Under the pieces are notes generated by a model, which saw only the letters and a list, made by a program, of their open reading frames with translations, did not search any database and was not told the DNA's origin. A stretch of 64,000 nt of DNA from Shewanella amazonensis SB2B (lineage in GTDB: Bacteria; Pseudomonadota; Gammaproteobacteria; Enterobacterales; Shewanellaceae), in assembly GCF_000015245.1 (NCBI RefSeq), contig NC_008700.1, positions 3,044,001-3,108,000 on the forward strand, read 5' to 3'. Shown in pieces: positions 17,574 through 26,570 of the stretch. Both the position numbers and the translations under genes were made by a program. The first letter of the stretch is position 1; every line of letters starts with the position of its first letter.

Positions 17574-18134
17574 ATGAAGAAATCCTTAGCCGTATTGACT
17601 GCCATTCTGACCCTCAGCGGCTGCGCGGGCAGTCCGTCCAATTACCTTGCTCTGAGTCCCGATGTACCCGCCATTACCAGCAGTGCCAATGGACGTATCG
17701 CCCTGAGCACTCAGGATGCCAGAAGCTCCAACACCGCAGTGCGTATCATCAAAGGGGATGACCCGGCCAAACTGATGGGGACTGGCGAGTCGCCAGCTAT
17801 TCAGTTGGGCAATCTGTTCCGCCAGTCTTTCAGCAGTAAAGGCTTCCAACTCGATCCGGCCGCCACCAATATTCTTGAGCTGAAACTGGAGCGTTTACAG
17901 TCGGATATCAATGAAACCATGCTGGGTTACGAGGCCGCCAACGAAATCATCATCAGCGCCTATGCCCGCAACGAGCAGCAACTGTTCAGCAAACGCTACA
18001 CCGCCAGAGGCACCATGAAGGGGCCGCTGAGCCTGGATTTGGCTACTCTGGAGCTGGAAATGAATAAGCTCATCACCCAGCTTGCTGGCGACATAGTCAA
18101 TGACCCCGAACTGACCCAGTTTCTGATGCAATAA
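17574..18134 (+). CDS. yajG: YajG family lipoprotein
   Basis: 186 residues starting MKKSLAVLTAILTLSGC, a clear lipobox with Cys17. The mature part (NYLALSPDVPA, DARSSNTAVRII, LRQSF-like helix, LELKLERLQSD) follows the YajG/DUF330 pattern. YajG lies directly upstream of ampG in E. coli; here two genes intervene, so the neighbourhood is partly kept. The start is ATG 17574; 18 upstream codons are open but would spoil the lipoprotein signal. Function unknown. Confidence 0.88.
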   Translation: MKKSLAVLTAILTLSGCAGSPSNYLALSPDVPAITSSANGRIALSTQDARSSNTAVRIIKGDDPAKLMGTGESPAIQLGNLFRQSFSSKGFQLDPAATNILELKLERLQSDINETMLGYEAANEIIISAYARNEQQLFSKRYTARGTMKGPLSLDLATLELEMNKLITQLAGDIVNDPELTQFLMQ

Positions 18135-18155
18135 CAACGAAAAAGGAAATCATAA

Positions 18156-18743
18156 ATGAAATGGATCATTGCAGCCCTGATGCTGGGCTTGTCTAACGTG
18201 GCGCTGGCGGCCAAAGTGGATATTCAACCCGATAACCTCTACCCCCAGGTTGAAATGCAAACCACCATGGGCAAAATTGTGGTGGAGCTCGACCGCACCC
18301 GCGCCCCCATTACTGTCGATAACTTCCTGACCTATGTGGTGAAAGGTGACTACGACAACACTATCTTCCACCGCATTATTCCGGAATTTGTGGTTCAGGG
18401 CGGCGGTCTTAATCCCAAACTGGAGGAACTGCCAGAATCAGCCCCCATCGTTAATGAGTCAGGCAACGGCCTGTCCAATGCCTTCGGCACCATCGCCATG
18501 GCAAGGGAGAACAACCCCCACTCGGCCACCCGCCAGTTTTATTTCAACGTGGCAGATAATACCAAGCTCGACCCCTCCAAGCGCCGCTGGGGCTATGCCG
18601 TTTTCGGTGAAGTGGTGGAAGGCCGCGAAATTCTGGAAGCTATGGCGGTCGTGCCCACAGAACACAACAGCAAACTGAACTGGCCCGATGTTCCTGTTAC
18701 TCAGATTGTGCTCAAGTCAGCCAAATTGTTGCCAAGAAAATAA
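18156..18743 (+). CDS. Periplasmic peptidyl-prolyl cis-trans isomerase, cyclophilin type
   Basis: 195 residues with a signal peptide (MKWIIAALMLGLSNVALA) and one cyclophilin domain. The active-site stretch FHRIIPEFVVQGGG with its Arg is intact, as is the loop TRQFYFNVADN. It should catalyse prolyl isomerisation in the periplasm, like PpiA of E. coli. It follows yajG by 21 bases and probably shares its transcript. Confidence 0.92.
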   Translation: MKWIIAALMLGLSNVALAAKVDIQPDNLYPQVEMQTTMGKIVVELDRTRAPITVDNFLTYVVKGDYDNTIFHRIIPEFVVQGGGLNPKLEELPESAPIVNESGNGLSNAFGTIAMARENNPHSATRQFYFNVADNTKLDPSKRRWGYAVFGEVVEGREILEAMAVVPTEHNSKLNWPDVPVTQIVLKSAKLLPRK

Positions 18744-18808
18744 ACTGTGTTTTGAGTCAGCACTCTAAAGCTGACTATACTCAGTGAGCTAAACAAGGAG
18801 GCGATACG

Positions 18809-19135
18809 ATGACACCAACGGATTTCATCGATAGCAAAGCGCCCCAACTGGCTCAGTATGGAAGAGCGTTCTTGAGTGATCAGCTCGATTACCGCGAAAT
18901 CCAGCTGTATTTATGGGATACCCTCGAGGAGTGGCAACAGTTGTCCCCCCAGGGTGAAGCGCAGTCTGACACTGAAAGGGTGTTTTGGCATTTGATGCAC
19001 TGCTTTGACCGCTGGCCTGTTTGGGTACTTCGCGGCAACCTGTTTCTGCGAAAGCAGCTGCAGGACTGTTGTGATTACCTTAGCATAGGCGGTCAGATCC
19101 CGGGCGGCTGCATCGGAGTGCGTCCCGCATCCTGA
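18809..19135 (+). CDS. Uncharacterised 108-residue protein
   Basis: Real gene by its strong AAGGAGG site 6 bases before ATG 18809 and the terminator just after. The product is soluble, acidic at first and rich in aromatics (YLWDTLEEWQQLS, VFWHLMHCFDRWPVWVLRGN), ending in a small Gly/Cys-rich tail. Four Cys (MHCFD, QDCCDY, GGCIG) could bind metal, though no standard motif is formed. I do not recognise the family. It sits between the cyclophilin and ampG on the same strand. Confidence 0.75.
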   Translation: MTPTDFIDSKAPQLAQYGRAFLSDQLDYREIQLYLWDTLEEWQQLSPQGEAQSDTERVFWHLMHCFDRWPVWVLRGNLFLRKQLQDCCDYLSIGGQIPGGCIGVRPAS

Positions 19136-19145
19136 CTCTGTCCCC

Positions 19146-19172
19146 AAGACCCGCCATTGGCGGGTCTTTTTT
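19146..19172 (+). terminator. Terminator after the 108-residue gene
   Basis: AAGACCCGCC / GGCGGGTCTT with an ATT loop, followed by TTTT. It begins 10 bases after the stop. Confidence 0.85.
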
Positions 19173-19264
19173 ATGCACACAGCAGATTAACTTTTGCCAA
19201 TCCGCTTGACCCGCACTTGGCTAAGTAAGTTATTCTAAAGCCCCTTTTCGCTTGTCCGGCCATC

Positions 19265-20665
19265 ATGTATTTACCTACCGCTGCCTTAATCAGACTCTGG
19301 GAACTCCTGGCGGTATACCGCCATCGCCGGGTACTGGTGATGCTGTTCCTCGGCTTCTCTGCCGGTTTACCCCTGATGCTGGTGTTCTCGACCCTGTCAT
19401 TCTGGCTGCGTGAAGCCGGTGTCGATCGCACTGCCATTGGTTATTTCAGCTGGATTGCCATCCTCTATGCGTTCAAATGGCTCTGGTCCCCGCTGGTGGA
19501 TCGCATGCCACTGCCGGTGTTCTCAAAGCTGTTTGGTCGGCGCCGGGGCTGGATGCTGTTTGCCCAGTTAATGCTGATTGGGGCCATTGTGGGCATGGCC
19601 AGCAGCGACCCAAAAGAAAGCCTCACCTATATGGCCATATGCGCCCTGATGGTGGCCTTTGCCTCAGCCACCCAGGATATAGTAATAGATGCCTTTCGCA
19701 TCGAATCAGCCCCCCAGGAAATGCAGGCGGCCCTGGCGGCTGCTTATCAAATTGGCTATCGCTCGGCCATGATTATCGCGACCGCCGGCGCCCTGACCAT
19801 CGCCGCCTGGGTCGCGCCGGAAGCCGATGGCTATCGGCTCGCGTCATGGCAAACTGCTTATATGGTCATGGCAGGATTGATGCTCATTGGGGTGATAACC
19901 ACCCTGTGCGCCAAAGAGCCTGCCGTCGACCAGGGGAAGGCAAATGCGCTGGAAGCCGAGATGCGCGAGCGCCTCAGTAAAAAATACTCGCCCCGCACGG
20001 CCGCGGCCCTGTCCTGGACCTATAACGCAGTCGCCGCGCCCTTTATCGATTTTTTCAGGCGTTACGGCAAGAGCGCCATCCTGATCCTGGCGCTGATTTC
20101 CTGCTACCGGATTTCAGACATAGTCATGGGGATTATGGCGAATGTGTTCTACGTGGACATGGGATTTTCCAAAGAGGAAATCGCCTTTCTGAGCAAGGTG
20201 TATGGCCTTATCATGACCCTGGTTGGCGCAGCCTTCGGGGGCATACTGCTGGCGAAATATGGCACCATGCGCATTCTGTTTTTAGGCGCTCTGCTGGTTG
20301 CCACCACCAACCTGCTGTTTGCCTGGCAAGCCATGGTTGGATACAACATGGAACTGCTGACACTGGCGATATCCATAGATAACTTCAGTGGTGGTATCGC
20401 CACAGCAGCCTTTATCGCCTATTTGTCGAGCCTCACAAGCAGTGGCTACAGCGCGACCCAGTATGCGCTGCTGTCGTCCATCATGTTGCTGTTTCCCAAG
20501 TTTATTGCCGGTTTCTCCGGTGCCTGGGTCGATGCCTTTGGCTATGTGAACTTTTTCATTACCGCCAGCCTGATTGGTCTACCGGTATTGCTGCTGGTAT
20601 GGCTGGTAGGAAAGCTGTCGCCCCCTGCCCACGCCGAGGCAAGGAGCGAGCAGGTGACAGACTGA
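19265..20665 (+). CDS. ampG: Muropeptide permease AmpG (MFS)
   Basis: 466 residues, 12 or more helices of the major facilitator fold. The first helices and loop (LFLGFSAGLPLMLVFSTLSFWLREAGV, YAFKWLWSPLVDRMPLP, LFGRRRGWM) match AmpG, which imports anhydromuropeptides from the periplasm for cell-wall recycling. It is single-standing behind a terminator, with TTGACC and TATTCT upstream at 19206 and 19231, a rather long 19-base spacing. It converges on yajQ. Confidence 0.93.
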   Translation: MYLPTAALIRLWELLAVYRHRRVLVMLFLGFSAGLPLMLVFSTLSFWLREAGVDRTAIGYFSWIAILYAFKWLWSPLVDRMPLPVFSKLFGRRRGWMLFAQLMLIGAIVGMASSDPKESLTYMAICALMVAFASATQDIVIDAFRIESAPQEMQAALAAAYQIGYRSAMIIATAGALTIAAWVAPEADGYRLASWQTAYMVMAGLMLIGVITTLCAKEPAVDQGKANALEAEMRERLSKKYSPRTAAALSWTYNAVAAPFIDFFRRYGKSAILILALISCYRISDIVMGIMANVFYVDMGFSKEEIAFLSKVYGLIMTLVGAAFGGILLAKYGTMRILFLGALLVATTNLLFAWQAMVGYNMELLTLAISIDNFSGGIATAAFIAYLSSLTSSGYSATQYALLSSIMLLFPKFIAGFSGAWVDAFGYVNFFITASLIGLPVLLLVWLVGKLSPPAHAEARSEQVTD

Positions 20666-20678
20666 GAGAAGGCTTAAA

Positions 20679-21164
20679 TCAGTCGCGGAAGTTATTGAAC
20701 TGAAAAGGCTGGCCCAGCTCTGATGTGCGGGCCAGTTGCATAATGGCCTGCAAGTCATCGCGCTTCTTGCCTGTGACCCGAATCGAATCACCCTGAATTT
20801 GCGCCTGCACCTTCACCTTGCTGTCTTTAATCAGCTTGATAAGCTTCTTGGCCACATCCTGCTCTATGCCCTGCTTGAACTTCACGTTTTGTGCAAAGGT
20901 TTTGCCGGTGTGGACTATCTTGTCGTCCACTTCCATGGCCTTGGCATCCACGTTGCGTTTGGCAAGCTGGCCTCTGAGAATATCCACCATCTGACGACAC
21001 TGGAAATCCGACTCTGAACGCAGGATGACCACCATATCCTTGAAATCCACACTGTACTCAACACCACGAAAATCAAAACGGCCATCCATTTCACGGCGGG
21101 TGTTTTCCACAGCGTTTTTAAGCTCAACGGCATCCACTTCCGAAACAATATCAAATGACGGCAT
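20679..21164 (-). CDS. yajQ: YajQ family nucleotide-binding protein
   Basis: 161 residues starting MPSFDIVSEVDAVELKNAVENT, the hallmark of the YajQ/UPF0234 family. It has two ferredoxin-like domains with no membrane part. Homologues bind cyclic di-GMP (shown in Xanthomonas) or other nucleotides. The end GQPFQFNNFRD is fully conserved in type. Only 13 bases separate its stop from the convergent ampG stop. Confidence 0.95.
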   Translation of the reverse strand: MPSFDIVSEVDAVELKNAVENTRREMDGRFDFRGVEYSVDFKDMVVILRSESDFQCRQMVDILRGQLAKRNVDAKAMEVDDKIVHTGKTFAQNVKFKQGIEQDVAKKLIKLIKDSKVKVQAQIQGDSIRVTGKKRDDLQAIMQLARTSELGQPFQFNNFRD

Positions 21165-21362
21165 TTTTTAACCCCTTGAAAAGCAAAACAGGCCTCTGAC
21201 AAAACGGGCCTCAATCCGAATAGAGCATAGTGTAACGATCCGGCCAGCACAGTTGAAGCCCCAAGTCCGCCGTTGAAGACACAGAGTTTTACAGGCCGAT
21301 GAGTGACTTTGGCTGGACATTTCCCTATCATGGGCGCCTAAGTCTACCAGCGAAAGTTCCGT

Positions 21363-21725
21363 GTGAAGAATCGGCAGTTTTTGTTCAAAATCATTTTGGT
21401 GATTGCCCTGTGTATCACCAGTTATCTGGTCTTTTCCAAACCCAGCTATCCCCAGTCCATTCCCCATTTGGACAAAGTGGGGCATTTCGGCACTTTCTTT
21501 GGTTTGGCTTGGCTGACCCAACTGGCATTCAGACCTCGCTGGTACATCATGTTGCTGGCACTGGCCGCCTACGCCGGTTTGATTGAAATCATTCAGTCTC
21601 GCCTGCCCTACCGCTCCGCCTCCTGGGGCGATATCGCAGCCGACCTCGCGGGCGTTGCCGCCTTCTTCCTCACTGCATGGCTGTATAGTAAATACCGCCG
21701 CGCATCCAGGCTTCAGGGCGCATGA
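21363..21725 (+). CDS. VanZ-like small membrane protein
   Basis: 120 residues with four hydrophobic helices. The motif HLDKVGHFGTFFGLAWL followed by GLIEIIQSRLPYRSASWGDIAADLAGV is that of VanZ-like proteins, membrane proteins of unclear function. The start is GTG 21363, directly before a KNRQFLFK leader. It overlaps panE by 4 bases (ATGA). Confidence 0.87.
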   Translation: MKNRQFLFKIILVIALCITSYLVFSKPSYPQSIPHLDKVGHFGTFFGLAWLTQLAFRPRWYIMLLALAAYAGLIEIIQSRLPYRSASWGDIAADLAGVAAFFLTAWLYSKYRRASRLQGA

Positions 21726-22624
21726 GCCGAATTGGCATTCTGGGTGCGGGCGCCGTGGGCCAGTTAATTGCCCATCAGCTGGCGTCGGCGGGCACCTTGC
21801 CCTTTCTGCTGGACCGGCAGCTGACTGCCATTACAGAGCCTTACAGCCTCACAGACCTGAATGGCAATCGCAACACCCTGAACTTCGCCAAATCCAACGA
21901 CAAGCAAGCCCTGCTGGGGGAACTTGATCTTCTTATTATCACAGTGAAGGCCTACCAGGTAATTGACGCAGTCACAGGCGCATTGCCCGGTTTATCACCG
22001 CACTGCCATCTGCTGTTACTGCACAATGGCCTTGGCCCCCACGAAGAGGTGGCGGCCCTGTTGGATGGACGGGGATTGACGCTCGGCACCACCAGTCAGG
22101 GAGCGCTGCGGCTTGGCAAACACGACCTTAAACAAACCGGTAGTGGTCTTACGCAATTGGGCCACTGCACAGGTCCGGCCATGGCGCCAGGGCTTAAAAC
22201 CTTGCTGCTGAGCGCCATTCCAGGTAGCGAGTGGGTGGAGGCAATTCTGCCCGCCCTGTGGCAAAAACTGGCGGTCAATGCCTGTATCAATCCCCTTACC
22301 GCCATTCACGGCATCTGTAATGGCGAACTGGCAGATAATGCTTACCAAGCTACTATTGCCGGGGTGCTGAGGGAGCTGGTTGAGGTCGCCAGGACTCAGG
22401 GCATTGAGTTACAGGAAGAGAGCTTGTCAGCCCGCGTGTATGAGGTCATTCGTCTTACCGCAGCCAATCGCTCATCGATGCGACAGGATGTGGACCATAA
22501 GCGCAAAACCGAGATAGATGCTATAAATGGCTATCTGGTCAGCCTTGGCCATCGCCACAGCATTGCTACACCCACCAACAGAGCTCTGGTCGACGCCATT
22601 CACACCCTGGAGCGACGCTTTTAA
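21722..22624 (+). CDS. panE: 2-dehydropantoate 2-reductase
   Basis: Reduces ketopantoate to pantoate with NADPH in coenzyme A synthesis. 300 residues with the N-terminal NADP motif IGILGAGAVGQLIAHQLASAG and the catalytic-region segments KLAVNACINPLTA (catalytic Lys) and RSSMRQDVDHKRKTEIDAINGY. Full length. Coupled to the VanZ-like gene by overlap. Confidence 0.95.
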   Translation: MSRIGILGAGAVGQLIAHQLASAGTLPFLLDRQLTAITEPYSLTDLNGNRNTLNFAKSNDKQALLGELDLLIITVKAYQVIDAVTGALPGLSPHCHLLLLHNGLGPHEEVAALLDGRGLTLGTTSQGALRLGKHDLKQTGSGLTQLGHCTGPAMAPGLKTLLLSAIPGSEWVEAILPALWQKLAVNACINPLTAIHGICNGELADNAYQATIAGVLRELVEVARTQGIELQEESLSARVYEVIRLTAANRSSMRQDVDHKRKTEIDAINGYLVSLGHRHSIATPTNRALVDAIHTLERRF

Positions 22625-22637
22625 ACCACGCACCCTC

Positions 22638-23513
22638 TTATTGAGGCCACATCACCATGATGGCGGCTAATGCGATAAGAACCAGCGCCGCCATGTCCTT
22701 TACCTGCACCTTTTGCTTCAGATACAGGCTCGACACCAGCATCATAAAGAAAATTTCCACTTGGCCCAGGGTTTTCACGTAGGGCACGGCGGTGAGCGAC
22801 ATGGCAGAGAACCAGCCAATGGAGCCAAGGCAACTGCTGACGCTGATGGCCAGCGTCAGTCGGTTTCTTGCCATCATGGCCTTTAGCTCATCGGGTTTTC
22901 GCACCAGCAGCCACAGCAGCAAAATCACCGTTTGAATAAGGATAACCAGCAAGAGCACCCAGGCGGCGCGGTGGGGAAAAGGCACATCGAGACACAGGCT
23001 GGCTTCACGAACCCATAGCGACGTGAGCGCAAAGGCACTGCCGCTGGCAAGCCCCAGTAACAGTGTCTTGGGCGAGAGTGTGCGAAGGCCGCCCTTGCTT
23101 GAGAGCATAAACACCGCCACAGTGCCCACAAGTACCCCAAGCCAGCCAAAGAGTGACAGGCTGGTACCAAAGAAGGCCACCCCAAGAATAGCGGCCACCA
23201 GCGCCTCGCTTTTGGCAAGCCCTGCGCCAATGGCAAAGTTTTTAAGCTGAAACAGCTTCACCATGAGGGCCGTAGCCAGAATTTGCATCAGCGCCGCCCC
23301 AAGAATAAACCCAAGGGCATCCGCGCCGAAGTTGGGAATGGACGCATCCTGCCACAGGTAGAGCCCGGCCAGATACAAAGCCGCCAACGGACCTGCATAG
23401 AGAAAGCGCGCCAGGGTGACGCCAAGCACACCAACATCGCGACTGAGCTCACTTTGAAAGGCATTGCGCCAGGCCTGCATAAAGGCCGCCATCAGGGTGA
23501 ACATCACCCACAT
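22638..23513 (-). CDS. EamA/DMT family transporter
   Basis: 291 residues with about ten hydrophobic helices in two repeats, the drug/metabolite transporter fold. The second repeat ends with PYVKTLGQVEIFFMMLVSSLYLKQKVQVKDMAALVLIALA, typical of EamA proteins. Substrate unknown. Its stop faces panE 13 bases away. Confidence 0.85.
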   Translation of the reverse strand: MWVMFTLMAAFMQAWRNAFQSELSRDVGVLGVTLARFLYAGPLAALYLAGLYLWQDASIPNFGADALGFILGAALMQILATALMVKLFQLKNFAIGAGLAKSEALVAAILGVAFFGTSLSLFGWLGVLVGTVAVFMLSSKGGLRTLSPKTLLLGLASGSAFALTSLWVREASLCLDVPFPHRAAWVLLLVILIQTVILLLWLLVRKPDELKAMMARNRLTLAISVSSCLGSIGWFSAMSLTAVPYVKTLGQVEIFFMMLVSSLYLKQKVQVKDMAALVLIALAAIMVMWPQ

Positions 23514-23540
23514 ACAGACTCTCCCTTTTCTCTATTGACC

Positions 23541-23570
23541 AAAAAAAACGCCCGGCAAAGCCGGGCGTTT
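23541..23570 (-). terminator. Terminator after kdsA
   Basis: AAACGCCCGGC / GCCGGGCGTTT stem with an AAA loop; on the minus strand it runs into T8. It lies 31 bases past the kdsA stop and near the EamA start. Confidence 0.88.
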
Positions 23571-23600
23571 GAGCATATCACAGCCGATTGATGCTGTGGT

Positions 23601-24449
23601 TTACTTGCTGGTATCCAGTGCAGGAAAAGATTTCACCAGGTCATCTACCGCTTTCATCTGACTGAGGTAAGCTTCCAGCTGATGCAGTGGCAGAGCACAG
23701 GGGCCGTCGCACTTGGCATTGTCGGGATCCGGATGTGCTTCGATAAAGAGACCTGCCAGACCCAGCGCCATACCACTGCGGGCAAGCTCAGTTGCCTGGG
23801 CGCGGCGACCACCGGCAGAATCTTCACGGCCGCCCGGACGCTGCAGTGCATGGGTGGCATCGAAAATTACCGGATAACCGCTCTGTTTCATCTCATCCAT
23901 GCCCAGCATGTCCACCACCAGGTTGTTGTAACCAAAGCAGCTGCCGCGCTCGCACAGGATAATCTCGTCGTTACCGGCCTCGTTGAATTTCTTCACTATG
24001 TGGCGCATCTCGTGGGGAGCCAGAAACTGTGGCTTTTTCACGTTGATGATGGCGCCGGTTCTGGCCATGGCAATCACCAGATCGGTCTGGCGTGCCAAAA
24101 AGGCTGGCAGCTGAATGATGTCGACCACTTCTGCCACGGGGGCACACTGATGAGGCTCGTGCACATCGGTGATCAGCGGCACATTGAAGGTGTCTTTGAT
24201 TTCCTGAAATATCTTCAGGCCTTCTTCCATCCCGGGACCACGGTAAGAGTTGATAGACGAGCGGTTGGCCTTGTCGAAAGAGGCCTTGAATACATAGGGG
24301 ATCCCAAGCTTTTGGGTCACTTCCAGGTATTTCTCGGCAATACTCATGGCCAGATCCCGCGATTCAAGCACGTTCATGCCGCCAAAGAGTACAAAGGGCT
24401 TGTCATTGGCAATGGCGATGTCGCCAAGTTGGATTGTCTTGATACTCAT
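23601..24449 (-). CDS. kdsA: 3-deoxy-D-manno-octulosonate 8-phosphate synthase
   Basis: Condenses arabinose 5-phosphate with phosphoenolpyruvate to make KDO-8-phosphate for lipopolysaccharide. 282 residues with FGGMNVLESRDLAMSIAE, FKASFDKANRSS, and the substrate loop DATHALQRPGGREDSAGGRR, all diagnostic. Its position near sirB1-sirB2-prmC-prfA-hemA is kept from enterobacteria except for the DUF819 gene inserted upstream. Confidence 0.97.
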   Translation of the reverse strand: MSIKTIQLGDIAIANDKPFVLFGGMNVLESRDLAMSIAEKYLEVTQKLGIPYVFKASFDKANRSSINSYRGPGMEEGLKIFQEIKDTFNVPLITDVHEPHQCAPVAEVVDIIQLPAFLARQTDLVIAMARTGAIINVKKPQFLAPHEMRHIVKKFNEAGNDEIILCERGSCFGYNNLVVDMLGMDEMKQSGYPVIFDATHALQRPGGREDSAGGRRAQATELARSGMALGLAGLFIEAHPDPDNAKCDGPCALPLHQLEAYLSQMKAVDDLVKSFPALDTSK

Positions 24450-24470
24450 CTAAGCCTCTCAAAGAATAAA

Positions 24471-24486
24471 CCGGCGCGCTCGCCGG
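24471..24486 (-). terminator. Weak terminator-like hairpin between the DUF819 gene and kdsA
   Basis: CCGGCG / CGCCGG stem with a 4-base loop, followed on the minus strand by TTTATTCTTT. The short stem and interrupted T-run make only partial termination likely. Confidence 0.4.
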
Positions 24487-24494
24487 CGGAAAAA

Positions 24495-25733
24495 TCAGCC
24501 CACCAGCTGCAAGAGCTGGCCACAGAGCCACGCCATGTAAGTGCCCAAAGCATAACCGAACACCGCCAAAAGCACACCTACAGGTGCCAAAGAGGGGTGG
24601 AAGGCCGCAGCAACCACAGGAGCAGATGCAGCGCCGCCGACGTTGGCCTGGCTGCCCACCGCCATGTAAAACAACGGCGCCTTGATAAGCTTGGCCACCA
24701 GCAGCATAAAGCCCGCGTGCACCAACATCCAGGTGATGCCCAGCAGGAAGTAAATCGGGGTCTTGAGGATTTCACTCACATCCATATGAAGGCCAATGGT
24801 AGCCACCAGCACATAGAGGAAGGACGACGCCACCTTGGAGGCTCCTGCGGCTTCCAGATGACGCAGTGGTGTGAACGACAGCGCCAAACCGGCGGTCGTC
24901 ACCAACACCACCAGCCAGAAAAAGCCGGAAGTCAGGCTGTACTGTTTGGTCCAGGGGAAGTGCTCGGAAAAGAAGGGGGCCAGGAAATCCGCCGCAATAT
25001 GGGCAAAACCTGTGACACCAAAGCCCACCGCCAGAATAAGCATTAAATCGGTCAGGCTGGGATTGCGCTCATTTTCGGCCTTGTACTTTTCAACCTTCTC
25101 TTTAAGCGCTTCGATGGCACTGGTATCGGCGCCGGTTTTGGCATCGATTTCTTTGGCGCGGGATGCCATAAACAGCAGCACGGCCATCCACACGTTGGCC
25201 ACAATCACATCGACGGTGATCATGACCGAAAACACACTGCCGCCCACTTCATAGATTTCTTTCATGGCCGCCTGGTTGGCACCGCCACCAATCCAACTGC
25301 CGGCAAGCGTCGTCATACCACGCCACACAGAGTCCGGCCCCATATCGTTGGTCAGCGAAGGGTCAATGGCCGACACCAGCAGCAGCGCCACCGGGCCACC
25401 AATCACAATCCCCAACGTGCCGCAGAGGAACATCACCACAGCCTTGGGCCCCAGCCCCATGATGGCCTTGAGGTCCACCGACAGAATCAGCAACACCAAA
25501 CAGGCGGGCAGCAAATAGCGGGTGGCGACAAAGTACAGCTGAGAGCTGTGGCCATCGACTATGCCGAACGTATTGAGCAGCGAAGGCAGGAAGTAGCACA
25601 GCAGCAACGCCGGGACGAATTTATAGAATTTTTGCCAGCTGGGGTGGCTGTGGGTGTAAAACACAAATCCCAGAATAATGGCCAAAAAACCCAGTACGGT
25701 TGCGTCGTTGGTAACCAATGGCGCCGTTGTCAT
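24495..25733 (-). CDS. DUF819 family membrane protein
   Basis: 412 residues, about ten to twelve helices, of the DUF819 (YjcL-type) family. Recognisable parts are GTLGIVIGGPVALLLV, GSWIGGGANQAAMKEIYEV and the C-terminal SQANVGGAASAPVVAAAFHPSLAPVGVLLAVFGYALGTYMAWLCG. The family is predicted to transport a small solute; substrate unknown. It is placed between sirB1 and kdsA, which adjoin each other in E. coli. Confidence 0.85.
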   Translation of the reverse strand: MTTAPLVTNDATVLGFLAIILGFVFYTHSHPSWQKFYKFVPALLLCYFLPSLLNTFGIVDGHSSQLYFVATRYLLPACLVLLILSVDLKAIMGLGPKAVVMFLCGTLGIVIGGPVALLLVSAIDPSLTNDMGPDSVWRGMTTLAGSWIGGGANQAAMKEIYEVGGSVFSVMITVDVIVANVWMAVLLFMASRAKEIDAKTGADTSAIEALKEKVEKYKAENERNPSLTDLMLILAVGFGVTGFAHIAADFLAPFFSEHFPWTKQYSLTSGFFWLVVLVTTAGLALSFTPLRHLEAAGASKVASSFLYVLVATIGLHMDVSEILKTPIYFLLGITWMLVHAGFMLLVAKLIKAPLFYMAVGSQANVGGAASAPVVAAAFHPSLAPVGVLLAVFGYALGTYMAWLCGQLLQLVG

Positions 25734-25781
25734 CCTTTCTTCCCCCTGAAAGTGTTATTAATTTTGTAAGGTATATCTTTG

Positions 25782-26570
25782 TTAATGCAGAATTTCGTGA
25801 TGTTCGCCCAGCTCACGCAGCTGCATTTTCACCAACTCCACCACAGGGTCGTGGGGACTCAGATCGATAAACTGCCTGAGGTCGGCTTCGGCCACCCGAA
25901 TGGCGCCAAGCTGCTGGGCGATGAAGGCCCTTTCACGAATGAGCGTGGTGTCATCGGGGTGCCAATCGAGCAGCATATTGCTGCAGGCAAGCGCCACATC
26001 AAAACGCTGCTTTACTATGGCGCCCGCTTTGAGCTCTCCCAACATTCGGCTGATGAGTGCCTTCACCCCTGAGGGTTTCACATAAACCGGCTTCATCGGC
26101 GCCCAGTTGCCCAACTCGCCACGCACCAGGGCATGCACCCGTTTGCGGTCAATGATCTCGCCACTGAGCGGGTCGATTAACAGTTTTTTCTTCCCGTCCC
26201 TCAAACAAAGCAGAGTATGGCCGGGCAACAGAATGGGTTCGAGTGGCAAATCCAGTTGCTTGGCGAGCAGCATCAATACGGTTGCCAGTGTGGTGCTGTT
26301 CCCCTGACGAAACATCAGTGTGTGTGCCAGGCTCGCGGCCTCAAGACTGAAATAGTCATCTTTGGCCCGAAAGCCCAGATCCCGGTAAAACCAGCCCAGC
26401 AATGCCTTGAGTCTGGCGTCTCTGTCCACCAGATAATGACTGAGCACACCACCGGCGATTTCAAGCCAGGCCCACTCGGCTTTTTGCCTGTCTGCGAGCC
26501 CCAAATGCGCAAGTATATCCAGCGGCGTCTCCGGCAGGGAAACACCGTCTACTAACGAAAATTCACTCAT
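25782..26570 (-). CDS. sirB1: SirB1 family protein (transglutaminase-like, YchA)
   Basis: 262 residues. The N-terminal part has the transglutaminase-like core seen in SirB1 (GLGFRAKDDYFSLEAASLAHTLMFRQGNSTTLATVLMLLAKQLDLP...GHTLLCL), and a TPR-like C-terminal region follows (QQLGAIRVAEADLRQFIDLSPHDP). The nucleophilic Cys of true transglutaminases seems replaced by Ser/Thr (GNSTTLA), as in the family. Function unknown. It overlaps sirB2 by four bases (ATGA). Confidence 0.9.
   Translation of the reverse strand: MSEFSLVDGVSLPETPLDILAHLGLADRQKAEWAWLEIAGGVLSHYLVDRDARLKALLGWFYRDLGFRAKDDYFSLEAASLAHTLMFRQGNSTTLATVLMLLAKQLDLPLEPILLPGHTLLCLRDGKKKLLIDPLSGEIIDRKRVHALVRGELGNWAPMKPVYVKPSGVKALISRMLGELKAGAIVKQRFDVALACSNMLLDWHPDDTTLIRERAFIAQQLGAIRVAEADLRQFIDLSPHDPVVELVKMQLRELGEHHEILH

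Noticed and set aside
23682..25046. Long plus-strand frame of 454 codons opposite kdsA and the DUF819 gene
   Set aside because: It runs antisense to two clear genes, its protein is rich in His, Gln and Arg without any family feature, and it has no ribosome site. It is a by-product of codon bias.
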